A stretch of 64,000 nucleotides of DNA, taken from NCBI RefSeq assembly GCF_958979055.1, contig NC_084894.1, positions 4,655,001 to 4,719,000 of the forward strand. The letters run 5' to 3'. Under the pieces are notes generated by a model, which did no database searches, was not told where the DNA came from, and saw only the letters and a list, made by a program, of their open reading frames with translations. Positions 23,937 through 37,900 of the stretch are shown in pieces. How positions within the stretch are numbered: the first letter of the stretch is position 1; every line of letters begins with the position of its first letter. The translations under genes were made by a program, and so were the position numbers. This DNA is from Alnus glutinosa (lineage: Eukaryota; Streptophyta; Magnoliopsida; Fagales; Betulaceae).

Positions 23937-26900
23937 CATTTCATTAAATTTTTAACAGTGCTGTTATGTCATATTCAATCATAAACAACATGTTGTTCCT
24001 TTTAATAAAAAATTTTAAAAAGAAAAGAAAATCAAAATTATAAACATAAATATAAAACAAAACAATAAAATAGATATAGAATTTCTTTTGAAAAAAAAGT
24101 GTGTGAGGTGACTCGCACTGTGACCCCCATTTGCTAGAGTGGCTGTGCAGGCCACCCCAATTTTCTGCCTTTGGTGTTTTTTTTATTTTTTTTATTTTTT
24201 TTTTATTTTTTTATTTTTTTTTATTTTATTTTATATATATATATAATTGTTCTTTTTCGTGTTTTAATAATTTTTTTTTTCAAAAATGACATGTTACTTT
24301 TTTGTTGTTGGATATGACGTGATTATACCGTTAAAAATTTAACAAAAATAAATAGAAAAATCTATTTTGATAACAATTAAAATCTTAAAAAATCGATAAA
24401 ACTTAAATCTTTGGGAAGGAAAAGTCTAACCTAGGACCTCTTGAACATTATTTACTTAAAATAAATAGCCCATAATCCGTTTCGGTGTCTAGTTTATTAA
24501 GTGGTAACTTTTACAAGTACAATGCCCGGAAAAAAATAAAAACTTTTACGATTACAATTATAGAGCTTTGATGATACGTGAATGTGGCTTTAAAAAAGCA
24601 TGCATATTCGAAGGTTTTTTTTAGGGAATACGGAAGCACTAGAACCCCAAGTTGTTGAGTTTCAAAATTTTATTTCCCAAGCATCCTTTTAAAGTTTCGA
24701 ATCTTTTTGTTGTTCTGTCGAAAAGAAAAAAGTGAAGGACTTTCGGGAAAGCAGCGGAAAGAAAAGAAGAAGAAATGGAACAAGTCGCTGCGATTATTAA
24801 GAGTTCAGGGATGGAGCCTACTTCATTAGCAACCGTTAATCTAGTAAGTGGTGGGCGCAACTTGAACCAAAAAAAGTCTCTAACTTGGACGGCTCGTGCG
24901 ACCCCACTATGTAATCCAAATGTAAAGGGGGAGATATGATATAATGATCAGTGAGGCTGCTTTTTATATTGGATGATTCTGATAGTACCATGGTTTGTGG
25001 TGGGCCACGTGGAATCTTTTGTAAGAAATCGAGCTCGTGCTTCCCCAGGCCCCTTAGGTCCTTTTTTTTGTTCTTTTACTCCTTTGCTGAGTCGGACACC
25101 TTTTGTCGTTTTTGCTTTTGGTGTGTGGTTTACATTCATCTCTGGGCCTCGGCAGAATGAGGGAAAGATAAACTATTGTTGTACAATTTTTCTGTAACTT
25201 TAACAATTTTTTTTTTAAATTAATAATTGGATTTGTTTTCTTACACGTGGATTCTAAATATCTAATAATTGATCTTAAAAAAAGTTATTAAAATTATACA
25301 AAAATTGTACGCAAGTTGTAAACGTATGATATCTCTTAGTGAATTAGCCCATGAAGTTTCTACAAAGACAATTCAGTTGACAGGCGTCACGCACTCTCTG
25401 ATCTAGTAGAAATTACTATTGAATTTATCTAATAATAATTTTTCCTACCACGTCTAAAGAGGATAGATGTAGCAATTCTCTTATACAAATTACAATTATT
25501 CCCCATAAGGAATTTTTACGTGGTTCTTCTCCATTAGAATTTTTAAATAATATTGACCTCCATTAGGATTAATTTATTCCATTTTCCCTTTCAGTAGGTG
25601 AGGAGTGGTCTTGGTAAAGAGTATGTAAGAATTCAATACATTGCAGCTTCACTAAAGTCTTAACGAACTCTTAACTAACAAATTGTTCATCATTTTGTAA
25701 GTTTCACCATAAAGAGTCAACTATAAAATCCTCAAATAGACTGAAGGTGTTTTAGCATATTAATTACAAGCAATATTGAGTGAACTCCTACAAACCTAAT
25801 ATTCTAATATCTTAAAATTTACTTGACTTTTTTGTATAATGTAACTGGTTTACGTAATTAATTAAGGTTCTGAGTTTTTTTTGATGTAATTACTGGAATT
25901 ACTCTAAGGAAGGATAAAATGCACTGCCTTCAACACTATGGACTAACTTGTGTTTTACTGTAAATTGTATTTTTCAGATATGTAGTTGTATACTTCTCTA
26001 TCTTGTATCTCCGGTACCATGCCGGCATTGTTACTGATGAGATGCTTTCTATGCCGAAAGCTCCATTCCTGGCTGTTGGCCTCTTGGAGGCACTTGGTGC
26101 TGCTACTGGAATGGCAGCTGGAGGTAATGCCCATTTCATTATGCTTTTATTTGTTCCTGTTTTATTTGCTTCATAGGATTATATCTATGGACATTCTTGA
26201 TTGCTAAATGCTTCGCTCTATATGATCTTAGGTACTTCTGTCTTTCCACAAACATTCTGTGTGCGCTTGTGGTTATCTCTGTAAATGCTAATTTTTATCT
26301 TAGTTTGTTCTATTTTTACTTTTTGTTCAAGTACTTATTATATGGGATTCAGTTTTTTGGAGGCATTTAAAATGGATCTTTGACAGCTAGCCATTTCTTC
26401 TTGATTGTTCCTAAGATAATCAGTTATATTATGCTTTTATCCCACACTAATCATTAAAATCTCATATATTTTATTTATTGTCCTTCTTTGGATCAGCAAT
26501 TCTTTCTGGAGCATCAATTCCAATTTTGTCTCAGGTAAGAGGCATTCATGATAACTTTTCATTTCTTCTTCTTTTTTTCCTTTCTTTTAGTTTATACATA
26601 GGTGAATTATGAATTTTTATTCTGCTAGTGCTCTAGTCATATTGTAATGTGAAACACATTGTTTTGAATCTGTAATTCTTTTGCAGACTTTTCTTGTGTG
26701 GCAAATTCTTCTGTCAATTATTTTCCTTGGAAGGAGATATAGAGCCAACCAACTACTTGGATGCTTTCTTGTAGCAGTTGGCGTAATCATAACTGTAGCA
26801 AGGTAAGTTATATTGGCTCATTTTCTGTTTCTCTAAGATTGTGGCCTGATGTGCAGGCTCATATATTAACAATATTGGCTCATTTTTCATTTCTCTGAGG

Positions 26901-29900
26901 CTCATGAAGTCTGAGAGATATAGGTTTAACAAACAAAGACCTTGAGGCAGAATACATAAGTGGGCAAGCTCTCAAGTTTATTGAATGTATTCATTCTTGG
27001 GGATTCTAATCATATAACATGCAACTCAATATGGGTCTTGGACCAAAATATAGTTGAGGTATGCTGAGAGACTATAGTATGAGGAGCTTGGGAATTTAAA
27101 ACTGCTTAGCAGTGTTAATGACACAGACCGGTGTGCAGCCAGTAGATGAGTTCTTCATCTGTGCCATTTGGATAAGATAACCGAATCTTTTTCTCAGTAA
27201 TCTTATTGACCTCCTTCTACAAGTCTGAAATGAACTGAAGCAGATACCCGGATTGCATCTTCTTAAGAATTGCATGACCCTGATCATAGTCAATCCTTTA
27301 TTGTAGATTAAGAAGAAAGCTTAGGAAGAATACTTGATCAGATTCTGGATTGAAGTATTGAAAGATTAGAATCCAACTTGTAGTCATAGCCATAAAGTAA
27401 TGGACTCCCACCTGTTTGTATGGCCATCTGAGGTGGAGGTTGGTCTCCCTTCTAGTTGGAGAAGTAAACTCTAATATCTCCTGGCCAAGCTAAGTGGAGA
27501 TTGGGCCATTTTTTTGCGGTTTGGAGTAGCTGATTTAGAACCAATTTTACATAATCTTGATTGATAGCATTAAAAACTCATGTGATTCTCTTAATGGTTT
27601 ACTTGTTTCAAGATTACTACATATGGCAATCTGTAGAATCGTTACAAAGTAGAATCCTATCTAAAATCCTTTGGCTCATAAGAATTTTTATTAAACCTTT
27701 CTTATATATTTTATTAGTTCTTCATTACTTGCCTCCATTTGCTTCTGCAGCGGATCTAGTGCTGGACATTCATTGAAGGAGGCTGGTATATTTTGGAGTA
27801 TCTTAATGATAGTTTCATTTTTATTTCAAGCGACCGATACAGTGCTGAAGGTTGTTGTTCTGAATGATTATTGAACTTTCCCAGTTTTCTACCTTGAATT
27901 GCTCTGCAGTAACAGGCAGCATGTTTATCATTTGTAGGAAGTAATCTTTTTGGATGCTGCCAGGCGGTTAAAGGTATGTAAGATAGTGAACTCTTTTTAT
28001 TTATATGTTCCTAGATTGACAGTAAATGCTGACTTCCAAAAGCCATTTTGTTAGGGTATTTGGCCACCACAAGGAACCTAAATGGTTCTGCTTTTATTGC
28101 ATTTTAAAACACATTTATATAATTGAAACTGGATTGTGGCAGGAAAAAGGGGTTATAAGAATAAATATGATCACCGCCAAATCTTACGTGGTCAAGGCAA
28201 TATGAAATGACTTATTTCAATTTCTTCATTAAACAAAAATGATTTCATTCTCACACAAGTTTCAAAAGCTACCTAATTTTATGTATGTTGGCGAATTTGT
28301 AGCATATAAACTTGCCAACATGATTTCAGTTACTAATTATTTCTCTCTAAGTTTAGTAATATATTGGTATGATTCCGTTATCTCTATTACAGGGAGGTTC
28401 AGTTGACCTATTTGTTGTAAATTCCTATGGATCTGCCTTCCAAGTAAGCATCTTGCTGTGAATTAGAAAGTTTATGACTCTTATGGTTGTTTGGCATTAT
28501 AATATTTCTTTTCCAAAATAATGAGAAGCCTAACTTGCTTGGATCTATGTTTACTGCAGGCCTTGTTTATATGCCTTCTCCTACCTTTTTTGTCAAAATT
28601 ATGGGGCATTCCATTTAGTCAACTGCCAGACTATCTTAAAGATGGTGCAGCTTGCTTTCTGAACATTGGTACTTCGTCAAGCGGTGAGCTACAATTTGTT
28701 TGCAAAATTATCTTTTTTTCTTTGATGAATAGATTATCTTTTGGCACTTCATTCTGATAGTTTATCTCCTTGTTTTAACAAGTTGTCTGCTTGTAGTTAA
28801 ATAAAAGAAAAAAAAATTATTCGAAGCATGGCTCTACATCTGACCATGAGTTTGAGCTTCATTTTTAAAGATGACTTGTGATAGCGCATAACAGGTCAAC
28901 TCCCATCTAATTTTCTTTGCGGCATACGAGGGTATAATTGCAAGTTGTAGTTAGATTTCAATTTTTAGTTAATCCCTAGCACCCAAACAAAAAAAGGCTC
29001 ACACTCAATACCTTTCTTTGTATTGTTAACTGCCAATTCTAGGGCATACCATGTGCACCCCTTTTGCATAAGGCAACCATTGTGGTACTTCTTGGTTCTT
29101 AGGGGAAGTGAAGAATTTGTGTGCTTAATTTTGTATTTGATTTTAATTTTCTCCAGCAGTATAGGCTGGCTGCATCCCTTATTCAACTCAATTATATTAG
29201 CAGAATACTACAATGAATCACACCTTGTTCAGTAGTATTTATACACTCCCTCTATTGATTTCAATTCATAGAAACAAAAGATACCCTGAAGAACTCTAGG
29301 AGTTTATCAATTTTGTCTGAGAGTATAAGATTATGATCTTGATATGCTATTACTTCAGAGGTATATGCATAATTATGTAAATGAAGTTTATATCCGATCT
29401 TGTCGCACATCGATTATGACATAGGTGGGGTGGCTATTGTTCAGGGGTTCCAGTACAAAATGCACTTGTTTCCCCCTCATTATGAACACCAGCGGCCATT
29501 GTCTGGTCCAATGGTAAAATTCTTGGGTTCTCAAGCACAAGTGCACACGTTCAAGTGTTGAGAGTGGCCACTTCATGCAAAAACGCTGAAAGGTAGGACT
29601 GTATCTAGGCTATTACTCCCAGGACCTCACTTAAGTAGGACTAGCATTGGGAAATCATCCTTCTCTTTATGAACACTGTACCACGGTATGATGACTTTTG
29701 GCTCTTCCGACCAAGAGAGAACATAGGGTCAAGCCAATCCCATTTAGCAAGTAATGAATTGGTTGCGCATTTAAGATCAATTATGAGTATCTATCCTGGC
29801 CTGATTACTTGTTGACAGAGGGAATGAAACCCTTCATAATTTCCATGAATGCTTTTGTCTTTTAGAGATTGTTAGCCAGTTACGATATGCAACTGACAGT

Positions 29901-32423
29901 GCTCCCACAATTTGGACTCTGTTAAGGAATTCAAAAAGATTGACATCTCAACCAAACTAATTTAATATATGAACTAGAGTTAATTAAGAAAAACATTATC
30001 TAATTGAGGTGCAAATGGCATCAGATTTTCAGATCTACACGAGTGTCATGCTTCATCTTGAAAAAGGTAGAAATTTTATAGAAACTTTTATGGGCATTAA
30101 AGAATTTCATTTGAGCTTAGTTGAATCAGAACTTTCTTCAAGACTATTAGGCTTTAAAGATATGGAATGAAGTCCTGCTCATTGCAGCATTTCCAATTGA
30201 GTCATATTTTATGATTTCTAACATTTTACAAAATACAAAAAGGGGAAATTTCACTTTCCCCCTTGACTGCCAAACAATTTTCAATGTCCCCTTTAAACTT
30301 CAAAAATTTGCAATGTGGGATTCTAATCTTTCAGCCCCTTTCAATTACCCCATCCTGTTAGGATAAAGAGGAAACAAAAATGACCAAAATACCCCTTTAT
30401 AATATAAAATTTTCAAAAAAGAAAAAAGAAAAATGACCCACAGCGTGTTTAAGATAACAAAAAAAATAGTTGTATTTTTAGAATTATTATAGGGGTAGAG
30501 CGTACATTTTATATGCTAGATGTTTAAGATAAAGAAAAAATTAAATGGTATGGGATAATTGAAAGGAGCTGAAAGATTAGAACCCCCCACATTGCAAATT
30601 TTTGGAAGTTTTGGGGGACATTGAAAATTGCTTGATAGTTTAGGGTAAGTGAAGTTTCAATTGTAATTTGAATGCATAGTGGTAGTGGTGGTCCATCATA
30701 GTAATGAAAGTTGTCTAGCAATAGTTAATAGGCCAAGAATGCCATCTAGCGAAAGCCTATGTTGCCAGTAAATAAGATTTGAAGAGATAGAACTGCAACT
30801 TGGTATTATTTGAGTTGGCCTGGTATCCAAGACAACCATTCTACCTTCCTTAGTTATCTTTCTGCTGTATTGGTGTTGCACTTTAAATGGAGTATTCAAC
30901 CAATAACAATCAAATTTGGCTGGCTACAGGATGTGATGGTGCTCCACTGCTACCTTTGCTGTTTGTTGTTGTCAACATGGGTTTTAACATATCATTGTTG
31001 CATCTGCTCAAGATCTCTTCTGCTGTGGTGTCTTCCCTTGCTTCTACATTTTCAGGTATGACGTGTTTTATTGATTTAATTCCTGTACAAGGTTGGCAAG
31101 CCTGATGATAATTGCCCTAGAGGGTGCACTGGTGCTTGGTTTCTATGGGTTTGGTATGGTTGCCATGGATGGTATTCCACCAAGCTTTACAATGCGAATC
31201 AGTTTGGTGCACCACAAGCATGATGATGCTTGTAAAGATGCCATTTGGATCATGTTGGGTTTTGCTCTAGAGTATCAACCTAGTACTGACATAATAAAGT
31301 GTATCTCCATGCTCAATTAGGCCAACCATTTAAGTCATTTTTAACTACAATTTCAATTATTTTTTCATCTTAACCTTTGTTCAGGGCAGATTAATATTTC
31401 AATCTGCCCCAACCACTTCCTTTTTCTACACATCCTAAAGACTGTCCGTGCTAGAATTCATTTGACAAGACAAAATCTGCACGATACCAAAATATTTGTG
31501 TGGGATTTCCTTTTGAGATAATGAAATCATGTTAGTGTCCATTAACAATGGAGATCACATTGGTGGAATATAGGCTGATACATCTCCAGCTTCCGGTGCT
31601 AATATGATAAATCAAATGGTGATAGTAGACTTACACAGTGGACGGTCACTTCTCATTCACTTATCCGTCTTCTTGCATGGGTTAAATGCTAGAACTCTCC
31701 CTTGCTAAAAGGGAAGAGATACCGCCAGGCTACATGGATTGGTGGTTGGAAATTGAAATTTGAAGTTTAGATATTGGATTAAATGCATTTTGAGCATTGT
31801 ATTTGTTACGAACTTGAATATCAGGTCCGTAACTTGATAATTAGGGTAGGTTTTTAGAAGGAACTTAGACCTCCTTCAAACATATGTAGGGAACTTACTC
31901 CTACTGCAAAACAAACTCAAAACCCTTAAGCTCGTACCGACTCAAAGACTCCAACACTGGGACATCTTAAAGATATACTCTTATTGAAAGATGCAATTCC
32001 TACTAGAATTAAAATACTTGAGACCCAACTTGACACTACTCCGCAGAGAGATGGACTTCTAGTCCTAATCATCAGAGGACTGTAACAGTCTTCTGTTAAC
32101 CTCATGTGGGATTCATAAAGCATTAGTTAGTGATGTTTTAGCTGCATTGAGTGCTACTTAAGAAATGTAGTCTAATGTTCTTCTATACAACTTATTGGTT
32201 TGTACTTTGTGGTTTAATTTAATTAATATGTTGGCCTCATCTCGGGTGCATGGCAGTGCCAATATCGGTCTATGTGTTCACGTTGCCGCTGCCGTACCTT
32301 GGTGTTGCATCCTCCCTTCCTCCAGGCTTTGTTGCAGGAGCCATTGTTCTTGTTATGGGCTTGCTCGTCTATGCTTGGATGCCATCAGTTCCCACTAGCG
32401 CCTCTCCATCGCTTCCCAACTAG
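22644..32423 (+). CDS. CLT: CRT-like transporter, chloroplastic (CLT; plastid thiol exporter family)
   Basis: Ten exons: 22644-23113, 25978-26123, 26497-26534, 26687-26802, 27751-27850, 27938-27973, 28393-28443, 28560-28683, 30930-31055 and 32257-32423, giving 457 aa in continuous phase. The N-terminal ~110 residues are basic, then acidic, and likely hold the plastid transit peptide. The membrane part starts at VAVAAAITVVLGVGNRVLYKL and contains HYPFFLAQLATFGYVVVYF, MAAGAILSGASIPILSQTF, YRANQLLGCFLVAVGVIITV and VNMGFNISLLHLLKIS, all hallmarks of the drug/metabolite-transporter CRT family. The Plasmodium chloroquine-resistance transporter is a distant relative. Arabidopsis CLT1-3 export glutathione and gamma-glutamylcysteine from plastids; that role is inferred here. 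Which CLT paralogue it represents is not decided. Introns 1 and 8 carry transposons. The transit-peptide region is unusually GC-rich and is the least certain part. Confidence 0.95.
23850..24412. mobile_element. Long-TIR short transposon in CLT intron 1 (~560 bp)
   Basis: The left arm (AGATTTTAAATTTTATTGAT, then TTTTAATTGTTATCAAATAGA, then TTAAATTTTTAACAG) is matched in reverse complement by the right arm at about 24300-24412, each arm about 120-150 bp. The core at 24110-24170 has a GTGGCTGTGCAGGCCAC hairpin. A 36-bp poly(T) lies in the left arm. No coding capacity is seen. It is likely a MULE- or foldback-type non-autonomous element. Confidence 0.7.
29495..29680 (+). mobile_element. Probable tRNA-derived SINE in CLT intron 8
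   Basis: It has TGGTCCAATGGTAA resembling an RNA polymerase III A box at about 29504 and GTTCAAGTGTTGAG resembling a B box at about 29549, spaced about 45 bp apart as in plant Au-like SINEs. It then runs on through GCTGAAAGGTAGGACTG. The ends and any target duplication were not found. Confidence 0.45.
30243..30657. mobile_element. Short TIR element (MITE) in CLT intron 8 (~415 bp)
   Basis: The left arm at 30243-30355 contains CAATTTTCAATGTCCCC, AAATTTGCAATGTGGG and TCTAATCTTTCAGC. It is repeated in reverse complement at 30545-30657, giving arms of about 110 bp with a few mismatches. The core is A-rich with no open frame. Confidence 0.8.
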
Positions 32424-32770
32424 TATATGATCATCATATTACCCCGATTGTTACTATCAAGAGCAGCCGGTAATGCTTCTCTGCGCTTTGGATTTTGCAA
32501 TAGTTAGAAGAGGAAGAGGAATTGTGGAAGAGAGAGAGGAAAGCCATTTGTAATTGTCATTTTTGTTCCATGGAAAATGTAATGTGCGTTTCTGGAAATT
32601 AAAGCCCAAGCAAGTAGGATATAAAACTTCCTTCTTCTTCTTTTTTTGGGGAATGGGGGGAGATGGGGAGTGAATTCAGTTGCGAGAGAAGGGGAAACCA
32701 AGTGAATCCTCACAGTGATGAAAGATGGAATGAGGAATGGGATTAATATCTTCTTCTTTTTTTATTAAAA

Positions 32771-32802
<32 letters not shown>

Positions 32803-34900
32803 AGAGAAAGTGTAAGGAAAACAAAATAAAGAAAGAAAGATCGAAAGAATTGGATTAAAATCTAATAAATGTCCATATCAAAGTCAATGGAAGTTTTAAA
32901 AGCCACCTAAGGGTCCGGTGTGGAGAAATGGGTGTGAAGAAGTGGGAATGTGTAACACTACTTTTGAAAGAAAGATTGATTGTGCCCTAATGAATGAGAA
33001 CGGTTCAATATCATATGGCTTCTACATTTACAATAAGGGTTAAATGTGTTTTTTCGTTCTTGTGCTTTGTGTATTTTATTAAATTGCTCCTTGGGTTTTC
33101 AAAAGTGACATAAATGGTTTTTGTGCTTTTTTTCGTTTATTGTTTAGCTCATTTCGTGCAAATTTCATTAAAAAAAAAAAAAAATCGATTGTTTGCCACG
33201 TGTGCAAGCTGCCACATAAGACCAATAAAACATAGCCAGTGTCAATTTTTGCTACATCGGCATATCTCTTGAATAAATGAAGTAAGAACAAAGAAAGATG
33301 GTGGCTTGTTGGGGGAAACCCCACCCCTCAGGTGGGTCGGGGGGTAGTACATTTCACCCTGCATGACATTAAATGGTCGGCGGATAAGATCCGAGCCCGC
33401 AACCCACCAACAGGTTTGGGGTTCTCCCCCCATTACAGGCATCAACCATCTTTTTTTATTATTATTTTTTAAGTGATACGTTGATGTGGCAATAATAAAC
33501 ACATGACAATATTTTATTGGTCTTCATGGCGGCTTGCACACATGGCAAAGAATCCATTAATTTTTTTTTAACGGAATATGGATAGAATGATTAAAACGGT
33601 AAATGGTGAGAGCATTATGTGACTTTCGAAAATTCAAAGAGCAATTTGAAGTACAAGTAACAAAAAAACGTATTTAACCCCTTAAAATGACATTAAAATA
33701 CTGACAGCAAATTCCATTATCACTTTTGCAATGATGGCAAATAACATTTGCATACGCTTCATTATTTTCCTCGAACCATAGCAGTCTACCACAAGTCCGA
33801 GAAAGCCACGACGAAAACATGGACCATCTACTCTTTAACATTTTGTTGTTCCTCCGCTTCCCGTAAATATCGAACCAGTGGGTTGCTCCGAGCGATTGGA
33901 AACTACAGGAGACTACCACCGGAAGCAACTGTATCAAAGTTGAACCCATAGCTGAAAGCCTTGCGTTAAGGCTATTGTATGGGCAGCAAGATCACCACTC
34001 CTGGATATGCAATGAACTGTAACAGTCCGGTTGGAATTGTGCTGAAAAATATAGCTTTTAAAGTCGAAAAGAACTTCTGAGAAAAAGCTTCATTTTCAAG
34101 CTTTTTTTTAAATTGCGTGTTGGCCTTTCTTAACTCAATTCGTTATAGAAATCTACACGTGCCGCTTTTGCATTAACCATGGAGAACCTAGTTGTAAACA
34201 CTACTGCAAGAAGCAACAGTGATAAGAGAGGGATTCTTTTGAATGGACTCATTTTGTTTGTTTATCAAAACAATAATTTCAGAATATTGCTTTATTCCTC
34301 CAAACCAGCAACTTAAATACAAGAATAGTTGATAGGTTATGATGTTTTGGAGACTTACAGATCGACAAGTATGTGCCAATTTTGGGAATAGAATACAGAT
34401 CGACAAGTATGTGCCGGTAGGGAGAGAGAGAGAGAGAGACGTTGAAGGCAGTAATTTAACAAATTGTGTGTTGATTAAGATTTCACGATGACCTCTAGGA
34501 AGGAGAAAAAAAAAAAAAAAAAAAAAAAAAAAACACCCTAACATATACATAATTGATATATTATTTTCTAAAAATGGGAGTTGATATTTACAGAACTATT
34601 TAACCATGTGTCCAGCCACTTTTACAAATAGCACAACAGGGGTCACCTACAAACATGAGAATCTACAGAGAAAAACCTAATAAAAAAAAAAAAACAAATA
34701 CACAAGAAGGTATTAGGCCCAACATCATCTATTGTCGTGCTCTAAATATACAAGGAAAACGGACAGGCCTCTCTATTTCTATATCATCTAGGCAGGCAGG
34801 TAGTTATGTAGTAATAACTTAGAATCCATTTTTTACTCCTCTATAAATCCTTAATTTGAGGGCCACATACGGTTTAGTTTTTCATTGAATTGAATTCCCA
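32424..34900. other. Tail-to-tail intergenic region between CLT (+) and KEG (-)
   Basis: This region holds the 3' flanks of both genes, homopurine and poly(A) tracts (32768-32786, 34507-34533), a GA microsatellite near 34421-34438 and a long-TIR element at 33037-33681. No gene is recognised. Both flanking genes end here, so no promoter is expected. Confidence 0.7.
33037..33681. mobile_element. Long-TIR element (~645 bp) between CLT and KEG
   Basis: The left end AGGGTTAAATGTGTTTTTT is matched by the right end AAAAACGTATTTAACCCCT. The arms run about 220 bp, sharing AGTGACATAA/TTATGTGACTT, GCCACGTGTGCAAGC/GCTTGCACACATGGC and ACCAATAAAACAT/ATATTTTATTGGT. The core contains G/C-rich inverted words (GGGGGAAACCCC). 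No transposase is present. Confidence 0.8.
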
Positions 34901-37900
34901 CTAGAGCTTATTGTGAAGAACAATATCTGCAGGGTCTCCAATCCAGGGCCGACCTTCTCTCCATTTAAACCTAATTCTTAGCTTTCCATTAGCATGCACT
35001 CCAACAACCTGTCCCTCACTAGCATGTGTCTCCATTCCCCATCCCCACCTTGGGGTTACTAGTCCTTCTCTAAATCTCACTGTGTCGCCCACCTTAAATG
35101 CTCTCACCTTCTCCATCTCGCAATTCTTGCATATCCAGGGCCGCTCCATAAAGCAAAACGATACCCAAAGCTCCCCTTCCTCCATGCGGAGAACCACCCC
35201 GATGCTCTTGTGAGTCACTTCTCCCCAGTGGTAAACTGGTGTCACCACTGATGATTTTACCCTTACCCAATCTCCAATTTTTAAAATCTCTTCCTCCACC
35301 GCTTCCACTTCCGATGGATCAAGCATCCATGCCTTTGAGCCAGTCGGAGTGTATGCTCTTATTCTTCCGTCTGCATCAACTGCTGTTATAGAAACGATGC
35401 TGGCATGCGTATGACCCGACCACCCAAATCGTGGATCCTTTACATTTGGCTTCACTCTCACCCGTTGCCCAGTTGCAAACCTATCTACTCTTTCTAGCTT
35501 GGAAGTCTGGCCCGCCCATAATTCTGATTCTCCGCAGAACCCAACAAGGACAGTTCCATCCCATACATCTCCTTTATACCCTATTCCTTGTATGACACCA
35601 ATGCCTCCAGGTTGCAAAGATTTCCATTTACTAGCATCATCTTTTAGTTTTACCCATTCTCCAACCCCAAACATCTCCTCTACCTGAAAATCTGCAGGAT
35701 CTCCTCTCCACAAACCTGACAAATTAAAGAATGAAACTCTTATTTCTCCATCAGCATTTACAGAAGTTACAACACCTCTTGAATTGGGGCAAGCACCTCT
35801 CCATCCCCATCTGGGTTCTACCAAGTCGGCACGGAACCGAACATGCTGCCCAATTTTTGTGGAAGCAACTTTTTCAACTTCTGTGCAGTGAACAATGAAC
35901 CTACCCTTACGAAAACAACAAACCAACTCCAAATAAGAATAATCCTGCAAGCTATGCACTACTGCTAAGCTTTCTTTCCCAACACTATTCCATTCATGAC
36001 TTGGTCTTGTTCCCATACATTGCTTCAAACGAACCCAGTCACCAACTGCCAATCCTGATAACCTTTCTGCATCACCAGGAGCAACTTTCCACAAGCTCGC
36101 TCTGCCAGCCACTTTCACCTGGAAAGATATTCAGAAGCAACTATTTATCACCAATACCGAGAATTCAAGAGTTCAATAACCAGATTCCAGCACACCTCAT
36201 GCCAAAGATCAATAATACTAACAACTAAATTACACGAACAACAAGCATACTTATAAGAAATAAGCATACTCACATTAAGGGTCCCATCCATGTCAATCCT
36301 TTCAATTTTGCCCGAGGTAGATGGAGTTTCATTTGACCATCCAAGTAACGGCTCATTGATAGATGGCATCACTCGAATCTCTTGTCCCACTTCAAAAGGT
36401 GACACCTTCTCCATGTCTGTCATGGAGCAAGAGAAAGTCTTGCTCCTAAAACAGAATGCAATACCCATATCACCATCCTCCTCCAAGCTATGAATTATTC
36501 CTATACTGGTCCTGGTGACATCTTCCCACCCATATTTTGGAGAGGGTACCGAAGCTTTAACTCTTACCCAATCACCAACCTGCTCATTTTGGAACAGAAC
36601 AAATAAGAAAAAAAAAAAAATACTCACCATAGATGTTTCCTTTGGAGCGTATAAAGTCACCATGAAGTACTGGACATTACCTTGAAATCCTCCACCTTTT
36701 CCATATCTGATGGATCAGCTCTCCATGGCATGGACCGATTTAGTATTTCAATTATCAGAAGACCATTACTCTCTAAGTCACTTATTTTTCCGACACTATG
36801 ATGTGTCTCGCCATCCCAAGGAAATCTGGGCTCCGCAACAGATCTCTTTACACATACTTTGTCACCAATCTGTATTAGCACAAAAGCATATCAATTTTAA
36901 GAAAAAAGAGAAATAAAGAAAAAGGAACATGCGGGAGCTTTTCTTTTTGGACAGGGAAGAAAGACGCAGGGGGAGGGGCAGGGGAATGGAAATCAACGTT
37001 CATATAAACAAAAAGAAAAATGAATTTGCTTACCCTGAATGGAGTGAATGGCTCCACTTCCTCTGGTTCACAAAGCCATGGGCTGGGTAAGTAGCTAAAT
37101 TCTATCAGCAGACTACTATCAGGTCTAATACCATACACTAACCCTATACTCCCTGGGATGACAGCCCCAAAACCATGCTTTACAGAGTGCAGATTGTGGC
37201 GAACACGAACCCAGTCACCAACCCTAAACTCTTCAACCCTTTCAAAATCTGCAGGATCAGCTTGCCATCCCCTAGATGCACCAGTAAATCCAATACGTAT
37301 AACTCCATCATCATCATCAATACACAGGACAGTTCCAATGCTGTCACGTGATTGTCCACGCAACTCATACCTGACAACATGACAGTATATTCTTTAAACT
37401 TTGTAACAGTTAAGAACTTCACATGATCTCAGGCATTATTTTAATTACAATAAGGTGCTAAAGCTAAACAGATAACTGATCTTTACAAGAGGCACATGCA
37501 TATATGAAACTCTTCCTGCTTCATGACTACAACAGCTAACTCTGAGTAACTTGTCACCCAATGATAAATTCGTTATGCTCATTTACATCTGGATCATGGG
37601 CAAATTTTCTCTTCATATCAATTAAGCAGTTTAAAAGAAAAAAAAAAAAAGTGGTCTTTTTTGTTGTAACAGTCAATAATATGTCTGTTCGTTCAGTTTA
37701 AATGTTTTAAAAAAGAAAAAATAACTATTAAAAGCTGAATATAATCCACATTCAGTTCTTAGACCAGTGTTTATGGATGATCTCTTTTTTTTGATAAGGA
37801 AAAGTTTTATTAAAAGGCGTAAGGCATTGATGATCTCTTAATTTTTCAGTAGCATATCATTCCTATTAATATACTTTTATCACAGAACTGATCATTTGTG

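Noticed and set aside
24775..24940. Small ATG frame inside CLT intron 1
   Set aside because: Short, no recognisable similarity; cannot be supported.
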